From Glaciimonas sp. (GTDB taxonomy: Bacteria; Pseudomonadota; Gammaproteobacteria; Burkholderiales; Burkholderiaceae_D): a stretch of DNA of 64,000 nt. The DNA lies in contig JABBOV010000006.1 of the NCBI GenBank assembly GCA_012927625.1, forward strand, positions 157,350 through 221,349, given 5' to 3'. Of this stretch, positions 1 through 10,871 are shown piece after piece. Within the stretch, counting starts at the first letter, position 1. Each line of letters opens with the position of its first letter. Under the pieces are notes generated by a model. The model had not been told where the DNA came from. It searched no databases and worked only from the letters and a program-made list of their open reading frames with translations. The translations under genes were made by a program, and so were the position numbers.

Positions 1-17
1 TTAGTTTGCGATTTTCA

Positions 18-52
18 GTCGGAAACAATCATTTAAAATGATGGCTAGCGAC
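18..52 (-). other. Hairpin in the ftsA-ftsZ gap
   Basis: The 114 bases left of ftsA hold no gene. They contain an inverted repeat with arms ATCATTT/AAATGAT around a single base, flanked by GTCG/CGAC. It lies downstream of ftsA, where ftsZ is expected to start beyond the window edge. No T-run follows, so it is not a clear terminator. Its role (attenuator, operator or none) cannot be decided here. Confidence 0.3.
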
Positions 53-114
53 TAAAAACAACCATTAAACAAAAAATAAAACTATAAAAAATTACCCAGC
101 CGATCCTGCCTGCA

Positions 115-1347
115 TCAAAAATTCCCGATAAACCACTCTTTCATGCGCTGCCATGCCTCCTTGAGAGAACCTTCCTGCTGCGTCACCACATGTCCACGGT
201 AATACTGCTTCTTGGCTTCCAGTAAAAGCCCGAGAACGGTCGAGTAGCGAGGGCTGCGCACCACATCGGCAAGCTGGCCGTTATAGCCGGGCACGCCCAT
301 GCGTGCAGGTTTCAAAAAGATATCCTCAGCTAATTCAAGCATCCCGGGCATCAGTGCTGAACCGCCGGTAATCACAATTCCACTCGACAGTACTTCTTCA
401 AAACCGGACTCGCGCACCACCTGATGCACCAGCGCGAACAATTCCTCGACCCGCGGCTCTATCACTGCCGCCAGCGCCTGGCGCGACAAGGTGCGCGGAT
501 TACGGTCTCCCAGGCCGGGAACCTCAAGCGTCTCCCCCGGATCTGCCAATACCTGTTTGGCGACGCCGTAACGCAGCTTGATTTCCTCCGCATCCTGGGT
601 CGGCGTGCGCAGGGCCATCGCGATATCGCTGGTGATCTGATCGCCGGCAATCGGTATCACTGAAGTATGGCGAATCGCCCCTTCAGAAAATATTGCAACA
701 TCCGTGGTACCGGCGCCGATATCGATCAACACCACGCCCAATTCTTTCTCGTCCGGCGTCAGCACTGCATCGGCGGAGGCCATCGGCTGCAATATCAGGT
801 CCGACACTTCGAGTCCGCAGCGCCGCACACACTTGACGATATTCTGTACCGCCGATACTGCGCCGGTGACAATATGTACTCGCACCTCAAGACGTATGCC
901 GCTCATGCCGATCGGCTCGCGCACATCTTCCTGATTATCGACAATGAATTCTTGTGGAACGGTATGCAGCAGTTGCTGATCGGTCGGTATATTGACCGCT
1001 TTGGCAGTTTCAATCACACGTGAAACGTCGGCGGCGGTAACTTCCTTGTCTTTGATTGCCACCATCCCGCTGGAATTGAAACTCCGAATATGACTACCGG
1101 CAATCCCCGCATACACATGCCTGATTTTGCAGTCGGCCATCAATTCAGCCTCTTCCAGAGCACGTTGAATTGACTCGACCGTCGCCTCGATATTGACGAC
1201 TACCCCCTTCTTCAGCCCTTTCGACTCATGCTGGCCGAGACCGATGACCTCATGGCGCCCGTCAGCCATCACCTCAGCCACCACAGCCACGACTTTGGAG
1301 GTACCTATATCCAGACCTACAATCAAATTTTTTGCGTCTTTTGTCAT
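115..1347 (-). CDS. ftsA: Cell division protein FtsA
   Basis: Actin-like ATPase that tethers FtsZ to the inner membrane and recruits later divisome proteins. The 410-residue product has the usual length. It begins MTKDAKNLIVGLDIGTSKVV, the phosphate-1 loop of the actin/HSP70 fold, and carries the phosphate-2 signature VVLIDIGAGTTDVAIF and the adenosine-motif segment GIVITGGSALMPG. The C-terminal end (QRMKEWFIGNF) fits the membrane-targeting amphipathic helix of the family. The ATG overlaps the ftsQ stop by four bases (ATGA), so translation is probably coupled. It is the last dcw gene visible; ftsZ should follow beyond base 1. Confidence 0.97.
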   Translation of the reverse strand: MTKDAKNLIVGLDIGTSKVVAVVAEVMADGRHEVIGLGQHESKGLKKGVVVNIEATVESIQRALEEAELMADCKIRHVYAGIAGSHIRSFNSSGMVAIKDKEVTAADVSRVIETAKAVNIPTDQQLLHTVPQEFIVDNQEDVREPIGMSGIRLEVRVHIVTGAVSAVQNIVKCVRRCGLEVSDLILQPMASADAVLTPDEKELGVVLIDIGAGTTDVAIFSEGAIRHTSVIPIAGDQITSDIAMALRTPTQDAEEIKLRYGVAKQVLADPGETLEVPGLGDRNPRTLSRQALAAVIEPRVEELFALVHQVVRESGFEEVLSSGIVITGGSALMPGMLELAEDIFLKPARMGVPGYNGQLADVVRSPRYSTVLGLLLEAKKQYYRGHVVTQQEGSLKEAWQRMKEWFIGNF

Positions 1348-2135
1348 CGCGTTCCGCTTACTTTCGTTTGCTTTCGTTTGCTTTCCAATCCAGGTACCAT
1401 TCCACTCACTTTGAGTGCCAGCCCATTCGGATAGCGCATGTCCACACTTTCAATCCTGTTCTGCAGCAACGCTACCAATTGCGGATAAACGCCTACAAAT
1501 CGATTAACACGTTCGCGCATCATTGCCCTGCTCTGTTCCCGCCCCAACTCCACGGCTATACCGTTATTGAGCTTAACGGTCCACGCATAGCGGTCTGACA
1601 GCTGTATCGATTCCGGCGCAAGCCGGATCGGCGCCAACCACTGTTTAAACTCATCGAAACGCGCAATCACTTCCTTTTCAGCTCCCTCCGGTCCATTGAA
1701 TTCAGGCAAACTGCCGTTTTCTTCAGCCTCGGCCAGGTTGGCCGTAAATACATCGCCCTTGACTGAGACCAGTCGTCCGTTTTCGCCCCAGGTTCCCAGC
1801 GGTTCATGCTCCTCTATGGTCACGACCAGTTTGTTCGGCCATTCCCGGCGCACCGTCGCTTTGCGCACCCAGGGCACACCCTCGAAAGCCATGCGCGCAG
1901 TGTCCAGGTTAGTGGTAAAAAAATTCCCCTTGATCCGTGGAATCGCTGCCCCTTTTATCGTCAGCCGATTCACGTGGTGCAATTGCATGGCGTCGGCGCC
2001 CACCACCCTGATCGTCTTCAACATGAACACTGGCCGTTGCGTTAACCAAAAAATACCGGCCGAGAACAATAGCAATGCGAACACTGTAAACAGTATGTTG
2101 GCAATCGCATTGAGTGTCTTGATCTCTAGCCACAT
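1344..2135 (-). CDS. ftsQ: Cell division protein FtsQ
   Basis: Bitopic inner-membrane divisome protein that links early cytoplasmic and late periplasmic division proteins through the FtsQ-FtsL-FtsB complex. The 263-residue product has a short cytoplasmic N-terminus, one membrane segment at about residues 12-31 (ANILFTVFALLLFSAGIFWL) and a periplasmic POTRA region with the typical VVGADAMQLHHV stretch, followed by the FtsQ beta domain. It sits between ddlB (29-base gap) and ftsA (4-base overlap), the standard dcw order. Identification rests on topology, POTRA-like sequence and position, because FtsQ is poorly conserved. Confidence 0.95.
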   Translation of the reverse strand: MWLEIKTLNAIANILFTVFALLLFSAGIFWLTQRPVFMLKTIRVVGADAMQLHHVNRLTIKGAAIPRIKGNFFTTNLDTARMAFEGVPWVRKATVRREWPNKLVVTIEEHEPLGTWGENGRLVSVKGDVFTANLAEAEENGSLPEFNGPEGAEKEVIARFDEFKQWLAPIRLAPESIQLSDRYAWTVKLNNGIAVELGREQSRAMMRERVNRFVGVYPQLVALLQNRIESVDMRYPNGLALKVSGMVPGLESKRKQTKVSGTR

Positions 2136-2164
2136 GGTCTTTGCAGTTCCTCTATTACCGCCGT

Positions 2165-3139
2165 TTAGCGCGCAATCCAGTCGACGGACGGCGTCAGGTC
2201 GAGCGCCGCCGAACGCAATATTTCAACGCATAAATCTTCGTATCCGAGTCCGATGACTTTCGCCGACATGGGCACCAGCGAGTGTCCTGTCATGCCGGGA
2301 GACGTATTCATTTCCAGCAAAAACGGCTTGTTGTCCGATTCCCGCACCATCACATCGGCTCTACTCCAGCCGCGGCAGCCGAGTGCACGGTAACTTGCCA
2401 GCGCCAGTTCCTGAATCGCACGCTCCTGTTCTGCCGGCAGGCCGCAAGGGCAGAGATATTGGGTATCGTTGGAAAAATACTTGTTCTGATAATCGTAATT
2501 CGCATCAGGGGCAATGATGCGGATAAGCGGTAAGGCTTGCGCATGTTCGCCATATCCCAGAATCGGACACGTCAGCTCCATGCCGGCAATAAATTCTTCC
2601 GCCATGACGGCGCTGTCGTATTTGGCAGCCAGTGCAAAGGCCGCAGGCAATTGATCACCCTGCGTCACCTTGGTCAGGCCGAGGGTGGAGCCTTCATGTG
2701 CCGGCTTGACGATCAACGGCAAACCCAGCGCAGCAACGATCGCATCCCAATTACTCTGCGTTGTCAACATTTCAAATTTCGGCGTTGCCAGTGCGCTTGC
2801 CATCCAGATGCGCTTGGTCATGGCTTTATCCATCGCAATCGAAGACGCCAATACGCCTGGCCCTGTATATGGAATGCCAAGCAATTCCAAAGCGCCTTGC
2901 AAGGTGCCGTCCTCGCCGTATCGGCCATGCAATGCAATGAACACACGATCGAAATTTTCAGCGGCTAGTTCCGCCAGACTGCGCGCAGCCGGGTCGAATG
3001 GGTAGGCATCAATTCCCTTGTTCACCAATGCCTGCAGCACACCCGCACCCGACATCAACGAGACTTCTCGTTCCGCAGAACGGCCACCAAACAAGACTCC
3101 GACCCTGCCAAATTCTTTGACCATGTCACGCTCATCCAT
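2165..3139 (-). CDS. ddlB: D-alanine--D-alanine ligase B
   Basis: ATP-grasp ligase that joins two D-alanines for addition by MurF to UDP-MurNAc-tripeptide. The product has about 324 residues. It shows the N-terminal [19 protein letters not shown] motif, the substrate loop [17 protein letters not shown], and the C-terminal Mg/ATP motif [18 protein letters not shown] chose the ATG at 3139 because AAGGAAA lies 6-8 bases upstream and the frame overlaps the end of murC by only 8 bases. A longer frame starting at 3175 would overlap murC by 44 bases. Confidence 0.96.
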   Translation of the reverse strand: MDERDMVKEFGRVGVLFGGRSAEREVSLMSGAGVLQALVNKGIDAYPFDPAARSLAELAAENFDRVFIALHGRYGEDGTLQGALELLGIPYTGPGVLASSIAMDKAMTKRIWMASALATPKFEMLTTQSNWDAIVAALGLPLIVKPAHEGSTLGLTKVTQGDQLPAAFALAAKYDSAVMAEEFIAGMELTCPILGYGEHAQALPLIRIIAPDANYDYQNKYFSNDTQYLCPCGLPAEQERAIQELALASYRALGCRGWSRADVMVRESDNKPFLLEMNTSPGMTGHSLVPMSAKVIGLGYEDLCVEILRSAALDLTPSVDWIAR

Positions 3140-4541
3140 GATGGTTTCCTTGCACCAGTTTTCCAGGAACGGCACCGATGGAGCCAGCCCCCATCATGAT
3201 CACAACATCGCCATCCCGAGAAAAATTCATGATGGCTTGCGGCATGTCATTGATATCCTCGACAAATACCGGCTCCACTTTGCCTGCAACGCGCATGGCG
3301 CGCGCCAATGCACGGCCATCGGCTGCGACAATCGGCGACTCTCCTGCTGCGTACACCTCAGTCAGCACCAAAGCATCCGCGCTAGACATGACTCGCACGA
3401 AATCCTCGAACAGGTCACGTGTGCGCGTGAATCTATGCGGCTGAAAAGCCAGAACCAGGCGTCGCCCTGGATAAGCGCCGCGGGCTGCCGCGAGTGTTGC
3501 CGCCATTTCAGTGGGATGATGGCCATAGTCATCCACCAAAGTGAAGCTGCCGCTGGATTTTCCCTCGGCGTCAACTAAGGTAATTTCGCCATAACGCGTG
3601 AAACGTCGACCTACCCCATTAAATTCCACTAACGCCTTTTGCGTTGCGCTATCGGCCACACTCAACTCACGGGCAACAGCAACGGCAGCACAGGCATTTT
3701 GGATATTGTGCATACCCGGCTGATTCAGGGTCACCATCATCGGTGCGTAGCCTTCCTGAAGCACCGTGAATTGCATCTGTTCGCCAACGGCCCTGGCATC
3801 AACCGCACGCACTTGGGCATCTTCGTGGAAGCCGTAAGTGACAATCGGCTTGGAAATGAAGGGCATGATTTCACGTACATTCGGATCGTCAAGACACAAC
3901 ACCGTGACGCCATAAAAAGGCAGGTGCTGGGTAAACTGAATGAAAGCTTGTTTGAGTTTGGCAAAATCGTGGCCGTATGTCTCCATATGATCAGCGTCGA
4001 TATTGGTAATGACTTCAATCACCGGCAGCAAATTGAGGAAGGATGCGTCCGACTCGTCTGCCTCAACCACGATAAAATCGCCAGCGCCCAGTTTGGCGTT
4101 GGCGCCAGCGCTATTCAACCGACCGCCGATGACAAAAGTCGGATCCAGGCCGCCTTCCGCAAGCACGCTGGCGACCAGACTGGTAGTGGTAGTTTTGCCG
4201 TGCGTGCCGGCGATTGCAATACCGCGTTTCAGACGCATTAACTCCGCCAGCATCATGGCCCGCGGCACGACTGGAATATTTTTTTGCCGCGCCGCCAGCA
4301 CTTCCGGGTTATCTGCTTTTACCGCAGTTGAAGTAACGATTACATCGGCGTGATTGATATTCTCGGCTGCATGGCCCAAGCTGACTTGCGCACCCAGACT
4401 CGCCAGGCGCTGCGTGGCCGCGTTACACCCGATATCCGAACCGGTAATGACATATCCGAGATTAAGTAATACCTCGGCAATGCCGCTCATGCCAGAGCCG
4501 CCGATGCCTACGAAATGAATGTGTTTTACTTTATGTTTCAT
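3132..4541 (-). CDS. murC: UDP-N-acetylmuramate--L-alanine ligase
   Basis: Cytoplasmic ATP-dependent ligase that adds L-alanine to UDP-MurNAc, the first step of stem-peptide synthesis. The product has 469 residues. It has the N-terminal dinucleotide-like motif [18 protein letters not shown], the ATP-binding loop [14 protein letters not shown], and the conserved [16 protein letters not shown] segment of the C-terminal ligase domain. The ATG at 4541 ([12 protein letters not shown]) overlaps the murG stop as ATGA and matches family N-termini. A frame opening at 4634 would add 31 unrelated residues inside murG. Confidence 0.97.
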   Translation of the reverse strand: MKHKVKHIHFVGIGGSGMSGIAEVLLNLGYVITGSDIGCNAATQRLASLGAQVSLGHAAENINHADVIVTSTAVKADNPEVLAARQKNIPVVPRAMMLAELMRLKRGIAIAGTHGKTTTTSLVASVLAEGGLDPTFVIGGRLNSAGANAKLGAGDFIVVEADESDASFLNLLPVIEVITNIDADHMETYGHDFAKLKQAFIQFTQHLPFYGVTVLCLDDPNVREIMPFISKPIVTYGFHEDAQVRAVDARAVGEQMQFTVLQEGYAPMMVTLNQPGMHNIQNACAAVAVARELSVADSATQKALVEFNGVGRRFTRYGEITLVDAEGKSSGSFTLVDDYGHHPTEMAATLAAARGAYPGRRLVLAFQPHRFTRTRDLFEDFVRVMSSADALVLTEVYAAGESPIVAADGRALARAMRVAGKVEPVFVEDINDMPQAIMNFSRDGDVVIMMGAGSIGAVPGKLVQGNHHG

Positions 4542-5623
4542 GTCTTGCTCGCCAATTCTTCCAATACATCTGCAATCTTTTCGTTTGCATCCCGTCTGCC
4601 AACTGCGTAAGCAGCCAGCGCCATCGTCAGACATTCACGACGCGTCAAGGCTTGCAACAATAAGGATAAATTTTCCGCCGTCATTTCGTCTTGCGGCTGA
4701 TGGATTGCCGCATGTTGTTGCGCCATCCAACGGGCGTTTGCGCGCTGATGCGAGGTTGTCGATACGATCAATGGCACCAGTACGCTTGCCACCCCCGCTG
4801 CGGTCAGCTCCGACACTGTAATTGCACCGGCACGGCAAATCACCAAGTCGACATCGGCGTAGCGGCTCGGCATGTCGTCGATAAAATCTACAACTTCTGC
4901 CTGCACTTGCGCCCCGGCATACGCTGCGCGCAATACGTCAACATGTTTTTTGCCGGACTGGTGAGTGACTATCGGCCGCAAATCAGCCGGGATCAAAGCC
5001 AGTGCCGCAGGCAGACAATCGTTCAAGGCTTTTGCCCCCAGACTGCCGCCAATTACCAGAATCCTGAGCGGCCCGCTGCGTGCCGCATACCGCTGCTTGG
5101 GAACAGGCAAAGCGATGATTTCCTTGCGTACTGGATTGCCTGATACCAAAGCCTTACTGGCTGCATTGCCAAAATCTGCAGGAAAACCGAACAGCACCCG
5201 TTTGGCCATCGGCACCAGCATTTTGTTTGACAACAACAAGGCTGCGTCTGCATTCACTAGCGCCAAAGGAATATGACGCGCAGCCGCCATTACGCCGCCC
5301 GGTACTGTCGCATACCCCCCCATCCCGATTACCACGTCCGGCTTGCGGCGACCGAGGATGCGGTAACAGGATACGAAGCTTGCGAACAGCCTGAATATGC
5401 CGCGCAAGCCATGTATTAAACCTTTACCACGCAATCCGGCAAAATTGATGGTGTCCATCTCGATGCCATACCGGGGCACGATATCGTGCTCCATGCCATG
5501 TGCAGTGCCGAGCCAGGATACCTGCCAGCCGCGCGCGCTCATGGTCTCTGCAATCGCCAGCCCCGGAAAGATGTGCCCGCCAGTGCCTGCAGCCATGATC
5601 ACCAGTGTTTTCAGATGCGTCAT
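4538..5623 (-). CDS. murG: Lipid II synthase MurG (GlcNAc transferase)
   Basis: Peripheral inner-membrane GT28 glycosyltransferase that converts lipid I and UDP-GlcNAc to lipid II. The product of about 361 residues carries the N-terminal acceptor loop [16 protein letters not shown], a second glycine-rich loop [15 protein letters not shown], and the C-terminal donor-site segment [24 protein letters not shown]. The ATG at 5623 overlaps the ftsW stop (ATGA). The open frame upstream to 5692 lies inside ftsW and is not used. It is followed by murC with another ATGA junction. Confidence 0.97.
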   Translation of the reverse strand: MTHLKTLVIMAAGTGGHIFPGLAIAETMSARGWQVSWLGTAHGMEHDIVPRYGIEMDTINFAGLRGKGLIHGLRGIFRLFASFVSCYRILGRRKPDVVIGMGGYATVPGGVMAAARHIPLALVNADAALLLSNKMLVPMAKRVLFGFPADFGNAASKALVSGNPVRKEIIALPVPKQRYAARSGPLRILVIGGSLGAKALNDCLPAALALIPADLRPIVTHQSGKKHVDVLRAAYAGAQVQAEVVDFIDDMPSRYADVDLVICRAGAITVSELTAAGVASVLVPLIVSTTSHQRANARWMAQQHAAIHQPQDEMTAENLSLLLQALTRRECLTMALAAYAVGRRDANEKIADVLEELASKT

Positions 5624-6834
5624 ATTCTGCCTCCGCGCATCAAAATCCTGTTCTCGTAATCGATCCGCAGCAAGATTGCCAGACCAATACAATTAATCAG
5701 CACACCCGAACCGCCGTAGCTCATGAGCGGTAAAGTTAATCCCTTGGTCGGCAGCAGGCCGAGATTGACGCCCATATTGATAAAGGTCTGAACACCGATC
5801 CAGATGCCGACACCTTTCGCAACCAACCCGGCGAACGTCAAATCAAGCGCAATGGCCTGACGCCCGATTTCAAAAGCGCGTTTGATGATCCAGTAGAACA
5901 TCATCACAACCACCAATACGCCGGCGAAACCGAGTTCTTCACCAATCACTGCCAGTAAAAAATCGGTATGCGCTTCTGGCAAATAATGCAGTTTCTCAAC
6001 ACTGCCACCGAGGCCGACGCCGAACAACTCGCCGCGCCCAAAAGCAATCAGCGAATGCGACAATTGATACGCCTTGCCTAATGCGTTTTCTTCCGTCCAG
6101 GGATTCAGATAGGCAAAAATCCTTTCGCGCCGCCATGGCGATAGCATAATTACCAGACTAAAAATTCCCACCAGCGTGGCACCGATGCCGCTAAACCAAA
6201 CACCATTAATGCCACCCAGAAACAAAATACCCATTGCGATACAAACGATCACGCCAAATGCGCCCAGGTCCGGCTCCAGCAACAATAGCAAACCGACCAT
6301 TGCCACCGCAGCCGCCATCGGCAGAAAACCTTTTGTCAACTTATGCATGAATTGCTGCTTGCGCACCGTGTAATCAGCCGCATACAGCACAACAAACAAC
6401 TTCATCAATTCGGACGGTTGCAGATTGAAAACCTTGAACGATAGCCAGCGCTTTGCGCCATTCACGCCTTTGCCCACACCAGGCACCAAAACCAACAACA
6501 GCAGAATCAAAGTAGCCGTAAACAAATACGGCGCCCAACGCTGCCAGATGCTGACCGGCACCCGAAATACGATCAAACTGAAAAACAAGGAAGCGGTAAC
6601 GAAAATCGCCTGCCGGATCAGGAAATGGTTATTGTTGTAGCTCGCATATTTGGGCGAATCAGGCAAAGAAATGGAAGCGGAATACACCATCACCATTCCG
6701 AACAGCATCAGCAACACCACTACCCAGATCAATGGTTGATCGTATTCCATCATTCTGGAGCGCTGCGGCAAGCCACGCATCGGCTCTTTGGAAAATCCGA
6801 ACCACATCATGATGGCCGGCCAGAAAGGTTTCAT
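5620..6834 (-). CDS. ftsW: Lipid II polymerase FtsW
   Basis: SEDS-family multi-pass membrane glycosyltransferase that polymerises lipid II at the septum together with FtsI. The 404-residue product has about ten hydrophobic segments and the SEDS signatures: [19 protein letters not shown], the periplasmic loop [18 protein letters not shown], and the C-terminal [15 protein letters not shown]. The start ATG forms an ATGA overlap with the murD stop. Position between murD and murG, together with the presence of ftsI in the same operon, supports FtsW rather than RodA. Confidence 0.96.
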   Translation of the reverse strand: MKPFWPAIMMWFGFSKEPMRGLPQRSRMMEYDQPLIWVVVLLMLFGMVMVYSASISLPDSPKYASYNNNHFLIRQAIFVTASLFFSLIVFRVPVSIWQRWAPYLFTATLILLLLVLVPGVGKGVNGAKRWLSFKVFNLQPSELMKLFVVLYAADYTVRKQQFMHKLTKGFLPMAAAVAMVGLLLLLEPDLGAFGVIVCIAMGILFLGGINGVWFSGIGATLVGIFSLVIMLSPWRRERIFAYLNPWTEENALGKAYQLSHSLIAFGRGELFGVGLGGSVEKLHYLPEAHTDFLLAVIGEELGFAGVLVVVMMFYWIIKRAFEIGRQAIALDLTFAGLVAKGVGIWIGVQTFINMGVNLGLLPTKGLTLPLMSYGGSGVLINCIGLAILLRIDYENRILMRGGRI

Positions 6835-8324
6835 GCGCTCACCTCACCGCGAGACAATCCAACTTCTCTGACCGCATCGATAAACACCTGGGCACGCTGC
6901 GCATAATTGGCAAACATATCCAGACTAGCGCAGGCCGGAGACAGCAACACCGCATCGCCTGGCTGCGCGGCCGCGGCAGCGCGCTGAACCGCTTCCTCCA
7001 AACTGGCACAATCGTCGAGGGCAACAGCGGTTGTACTCAAAGCGGCGCGCAAAGCAGGCGCATCCTTGCCAATCAGGAACACGGCACGGACATGTTTTGC
7101 GATTGGCTCAGCCATGCTTGAAAAATCTTGCCCTTTGCCTTCGCCGCCAGCAATCAATAGCAGCCGGCCACTGTCCTGCTGCGCCCCCAATCCATTTAGG
7201 GCCGCCACTGTGGCACCAACATTAGTGCCTTTGCTGTCATCGTAGTAATTGACTGCGCCGATCCTGGCAATCAATTCAACCCGGTGCGGCTCGCCCCGGT
7301 ATTCGCGCACACCATGCAATAGCGCAGCAAGCGGCAAGCCGATCGCCCGGCACAATGCGAGTGCAGCGAGCGCATTGAGCGCGTTGTGCTGACCCCGAAT
7401 ATGGAGTGCATCTGTCGGCATCAGGCGGCTAATCACCACAGGCAATGCAATGCTGTTTTTTTTCTTGCGGCGTTTCTCGTCCTCTTCGGCAGCAACCGCT
7501 ACCGCCAACCATTGCACGCCGCGCTCATTCAGCAATCCAAAATCGCCTGCCCGTGTGGGTGCGCCGACACCAAAAGTTACCGCGGGTGCTTGCGCGTCCA
7601 TCAAACCCATGACTGTCGCATCATCACGATTCAATACGCACACGGTACCGGTACCGAATATCCGGGCTTTATCGGCCACATAAGCAGCCATGCTGCCATG
7701 CCAGTCCAGGTGATCCTGCGTGATATTCAGTACGGTTGCAGCGTCAGCCTGCAGGCTGTATGTGGTGTGCAACTGGAAGCTCGACAATTCCAATGCCCAT
7801 ATCTGCGGCAAATCGCCACTGTCGATGGCGTCCCGCAAGACATCCAGTGCACACGGGCTGATATTGCCGGCTACACCCACCGTCCAGCCGGCACGTTGAC
7901 ACAATAGGCCAACCAGACTGGTTACCGTGGTTTTACCATTGGTGCCAGTGATCGCAATCAGTTTAGGTGCGTAGTTTTTATCCTGACGCAGCTTGGCTAA
8001 TCCCTGGGCGAAAAACTCGATCTCGCCCCAGAGCGGGATATTCCGGGCTTTTGCGGCTGCCATGAGCTCCAGCAAGTCGCCCTGCGGCGATAAACCCGGG
8101 CTGACAGCGACAAGATCGATATCGATCAAAAGATCAGCTCCGAAAACCACGCCCCCAATGAATTCCACTGCCGGCAGCGTGTCCCGCAAACTGGCCAGCC
8201 GTTGCGGTGCTGCGCGGGTATCGGCAACGCGCAACGACGCGCCGCAACGCTGCAACCAGCGCGCCATTGCCAAGCCGGACTCTCCCAGCCCCAGAACAAG
8301 AACGTGTTTGCCGTCGTAATTCAT
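6831..8324 (-). CDS. murD: UDP-MurNAc-L-Ala--D-glutamate ligase
   Basis: Cytoplasmic Mur ligase that adds D-glutamate. The product has 497 residues, somewhat longer than the 438-residue E. coli enzyme. It has the N-terminal UDP-binding motif [17 protein letters not shown], the ATP loop [14 protein letters not shown], and the C-terminal [19 protein letters not shown] block. One local expansion holds a charged [11 protein letters not shown] stretch, probably a surface loop. The ATG at 8324 overlaps the mraY stop by one base (TAATG). The frame from 8411 would extend into mraY. Confidence 0.96.
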   Translation of the reverse strand: MNYDGKHVLVLGLGESGLAMARWLQRCGASLRVADTRAAPQRLASLRDTLPAVEFIGGVVFGADLLIDIDLVAVSPGLSPQGDLLELMAAAKARNIPLWGEIEFFAQGLAKLRQDKNYAPKLIAITGTNGKTTVTSLVGLLCQRAGWTVGVAGNISPCALDVLRDAIDSGDLPQIWALELSSFQLHTTYSLQADAATVLNITQDHLDWHGSMAAYVADKARIFGTGTVCVLNRDDATVMGLMDAQAPAVTFGVGAPTRAGDFGLLNERGVQWLAVAVAAEEDEKRRKKKNSIALPVVISRLMPTDALHIRGQHNALNALAALALCRAIGLPLAALLHGVREYRGEPHRVELIARIGAVNYYDDSKGTNVGATVAALNGLGAQQDSGRLLLIAGGEGKGQDFSSMAEPIAKHVRAVFLIGKDAPALRAALSTTAVALDDCASLEEAVQRAAAAAQPGDAVLLSPACASLDMFANYAQRAQVFIDAVREVGLSRGEVSA

Positions 8325-9493
8325 TAGCGCAACTTTAAAGTGGACAAACCAAACAACACCAGCATCATCGAGATGATCCAGAACCGCACTACTACCTGGG
8401 TTTCTTTCCAACCTTTTTGCTCAAAATGATGATGCAACGGTGCCATCAGCAAGATCCGGCGACCGGTACCGTAGCGCCGTTTGGTAAACTTGAAATATGC
8501 GACCTGCAGCATCACCGACAAAGTTTCCACGACGAAAATTCCGCCCATGATGAAGAGCACGATTTCCTGCCGTACGATGACGGCAATCGTGCCCAGCGCT
8601 GCACCTAGGGCAAGGGCGCCGACATCGCCCATGAACACTTGCGCAGGATGCGCGTTATACCAAAGGAAAGCCAAGCCGGCACCTGCCATCGCACCACAGA
8701 AGATCAACAACTCACCCGCACCAGGGATATGCGGGATGAACAGATACTTGGAATAGCTGGCGCTGCCGGTCAGGTAAGCGAATACTCCCAGGGCGGTACC
8801 CACCATTACGGTCGGCATGATAGCTAGTCCATCCAGACCGTCGGTCAGATTTACTGCATTGCTGGTGCCAACAATGACGAAATACGTCAGGGCGATAAAA
8901 CCCCATACGCCGAGCGGATAACTGATGGTTTTGAAAAACGGCACGATCAAATCTGCCTTGGGAGGCAAGTCAAGATTGAACCCCGACTGCACCCAAGCCA
9001 CAAACAAATCCCAAACCTGGCCGTTGGTGGGTGCCGATACCGAAAACGCCAGGTACAGCGCCGAGAGGATACCAATCAGGGATTGCCAAAAATACTTTTC
9101 TTTCGAGGACATTCCTTTGGGGTCTTTGTAGACCACCTTGCGGTAATCATCGACCCAGCCGATGGCACCGAAGCCGAGCGTCACTACTAGCACTATCCAA
9201 ATGAAACGATTGCTTAAATCGGCCCACAACAAAGTGGACACCCCAATCGCAATCAGGATCAGCACGCCGCCCATGGTTGGCGTGCCGTTCTTGATCAAGT
9301 GCGTTTGCGGACCATCAGTACGCACTGCCTGTCCAACCTTCAACCGAGCCAGCATGCGTATCACCGGAGGGCCGGCAATCAAGCCGATCGCCAATGAAGT
9401 CATGGTCGCGAACACGGCACGAAACGTAATGAAATTGAATACGCGCAGAAAGCTTACATCCTGCTTAAATAATTCTGCTAGCCAGAGCAACAT
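8324..9493 (-). CDS. mraY: Phospho-MurNAc-pentapeptide translocase
   Basis: Integral membrane enzyme that transfers phospho-MurNAc-pentapeptide to undecaprenyl phosphate, giving lipid I. The 389-residue product has about ten membrane segments and the family motifs [17 protein letters not shown] (Mg2+-binding aspartates), [27 protein letters not shown] and the histidine-rich [15 protein letters not shown] near the C-terminus. It is one base from murF upstream and overlaps murD by one base downstream, so it is embedded in the same transcript as the soluble enzymes on either side. Confidence 0.97.
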   Translation of the reverse strand: MLLWLAELFKQDVSFLRVFNFITFRAVFATMTSLAIGLIAGPPVIRMLARLKVGQAVRTDGPQTHLIKNGTPTMGGVLILIAIGVSTLLWADLSNRFIWIVLVVTLGFGAIGWVDDYRKVVYKDPKGMSSKEKYFWQSLIGILSALYLAFSVSAPTNGQVWDLFVAWVQSGFNLDLPPKADLIVPFFKTISYPLGVWGFIALTYFVIVGTSNAVNLTDGLDGLAIMPTVMVGTALGVFAYLTGSASYSKYLFIPHIPGAGELLIFCGAMAGAGLAFLWYNAHPAQVFMGDVGALALGAALGTIAVIVRQEIVLFIMGGIFVVETLSVMLQVAYFKFTKRRYGTGRRILLMAPLHHHFEQKGWKETQVVVRFWIISMMLVLFGLSTLKLR

Positions 9494-9494
9494 G

Positions 9495-10871
9495 TCAATG
9501 GTTCTCTTTTAGTTGTTCTTGTGCAAAATGGTGAACAGTGCGTTCCATTTTCATGAAACGCGAACCTTTCACCAATACCGTTGCGGCGGGAGTCAGAAGG
9601 TCTTCCAGTGCATCGTTCAAAGCTTCAATACTGTCAAAGTGTTTTGCTCCCGCGCCGAATGCGCGCGTCGTATGACCGGCAATTGCACCGAAAGTCATCA
9701 CACATTCAATGCCGCTTTCTCGGGAATAGTCGCCGACCTCTTCGTGGAACTGCCGCCCATCGTTGCCGACTTCTCCCATGTCGCCCAACACCAGCACTCT
9801 TGGCGCGGTTGCTTGCGCAAGCACATCAATGGCGGCTCGTACCGAATCGGGATTCGCATTATAGGTATCGTCGAGGATGACTGCACCGTTGCGGGCAACT
9901 TTGCGCTGGAGGCGGCCATTCACCGGCGCGAATGCAGTCAAACCACGCACTATTGCTTCCGTGCCAATGCCGATTGCCAAGGTGCACGCTATCGCCGCCA
10001 GCGCATTCCGCACATTGTGCGCACCTGCAGCCGCAAGCGAAATGTTGAAGCGCTGCTGGCCGAATGCGACAAACAAATCATTACCGAATGCGTTTGACTG
10101 GTAAGTGCAAGTTACATCGGCATCGGTGGAAAATCCGAAAGTCATGATTTTTCTTTGCCCAACGGCGGTGGCATACTCACGCCACAGCGGTGTATGAGGG
10201 TCGTCTGCAGGGAATACTGCAATGCCATTGGTTGGCAGGGCAGAAATTACTGCGCCATTTTCCTTTGCAACCGCCTCCACACTTGTCATGAATTCCTGAT
10301 GCTCGCGCTGGGCATTGTTTACCAAGCCGAGCGTTGGTTGCGCAATCGATGCCAGCAGAGCAATTTCACCCGGATGGTTCATGCCCAGCTCAATCACGGC
10401 GGCACTGTGCGCAGCCGTCATGCGCAAGAGCGTCAGCGGCACTCCGATATCATTGTTGAAGTTGCCGCGCGTGGCCAGGCAATGCTCTGCGCCAAACTGT
10501 GCAGCCATGATCGAAGCGATCATTTCCTTGACCGTAGTTTTTCCATTGCTGCCAGTGACACCGATTACCGGAAAATGGAATTGCCGCCGCCAGTGGCGCG
10601 CGATTTCGCCTAGCGCGATGCGCGTATCCGGCACAATCAGTGCTGGGATTGCCAAACCAGCCGGCAACCGTTCCACGACTACCGCGGATACGCCTTGCGC
10701 GACTACCTCTGCAATGAAGTCATGTGCATCAAAATGCTCGCCCCGTAAAGCAACGAATAGATTGCCGGCACTGGCGCTGCGGCTATCAGTCGTCACTCCG
10801 TCAAAAACTGTATCGCCCTTGGCTTGCGCACCCGAAAGCCAGGGTTGTAACGCAAATAATGAAGATTTCAT
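9495..10871 (-). CDS. murF: UDP-MurNAc-tripeptide--D-Ala-D-Ala ligase
   Basis: Final cytoplasmic Mur ligase, adding the D-Ala-D-Ala made by Ddl. The 458-residue product has the N-terminal MurE/F-type domain ([31 protein letters not shown], quoted in part), the ATP loop [20 protein letters not shown], the carbamylated-lysine region around LAEKGN-like [19 protein letters not shown], and the C-terminal [17 protein letters not shown] motif. Its ATG shares one base with the murE stop (TGATG). Confidence 0.97.
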   Translation of the reverse strand: MKSSLFALQPWLSGAQAKGDTVFDGVTTDSRSASAGNLFVALRGEHFDAHDFIAEVVAQGVSAVVVERLPAGLAIPALIVPDTRIALGEIARHWRRQFHFPVIGVTGSNGKTTVKEMIASIMAAQFGAEHCLATRGNFNNDIGVPLTLLRMTAAHSAAVIELGMNHPGEIALLASIAQPTLGLVNNAQREHQEFMTSVEAVAKENGAVISALPTNGIAVFPADDPHTPLWREYATAVGQRKIMTFGFSTDADVTCTYQSNAFGNDLFVAFGQQRFNISLAAAGAHNVRNALAAIACTLAIGIGTEAIVRGLTAFAPVNGRLQRKVARNGAVILDDTYNANPDSVRAAIDVLAQATAPRVLVLGDMGEVGNDGRQFHEEVGDYSRESGIECVMTFGAIAGHTTRAFGAGAKHFDSIEALNDALEDLLTPAATVLVKGSRFMKMERTVHHFAQEQLKENH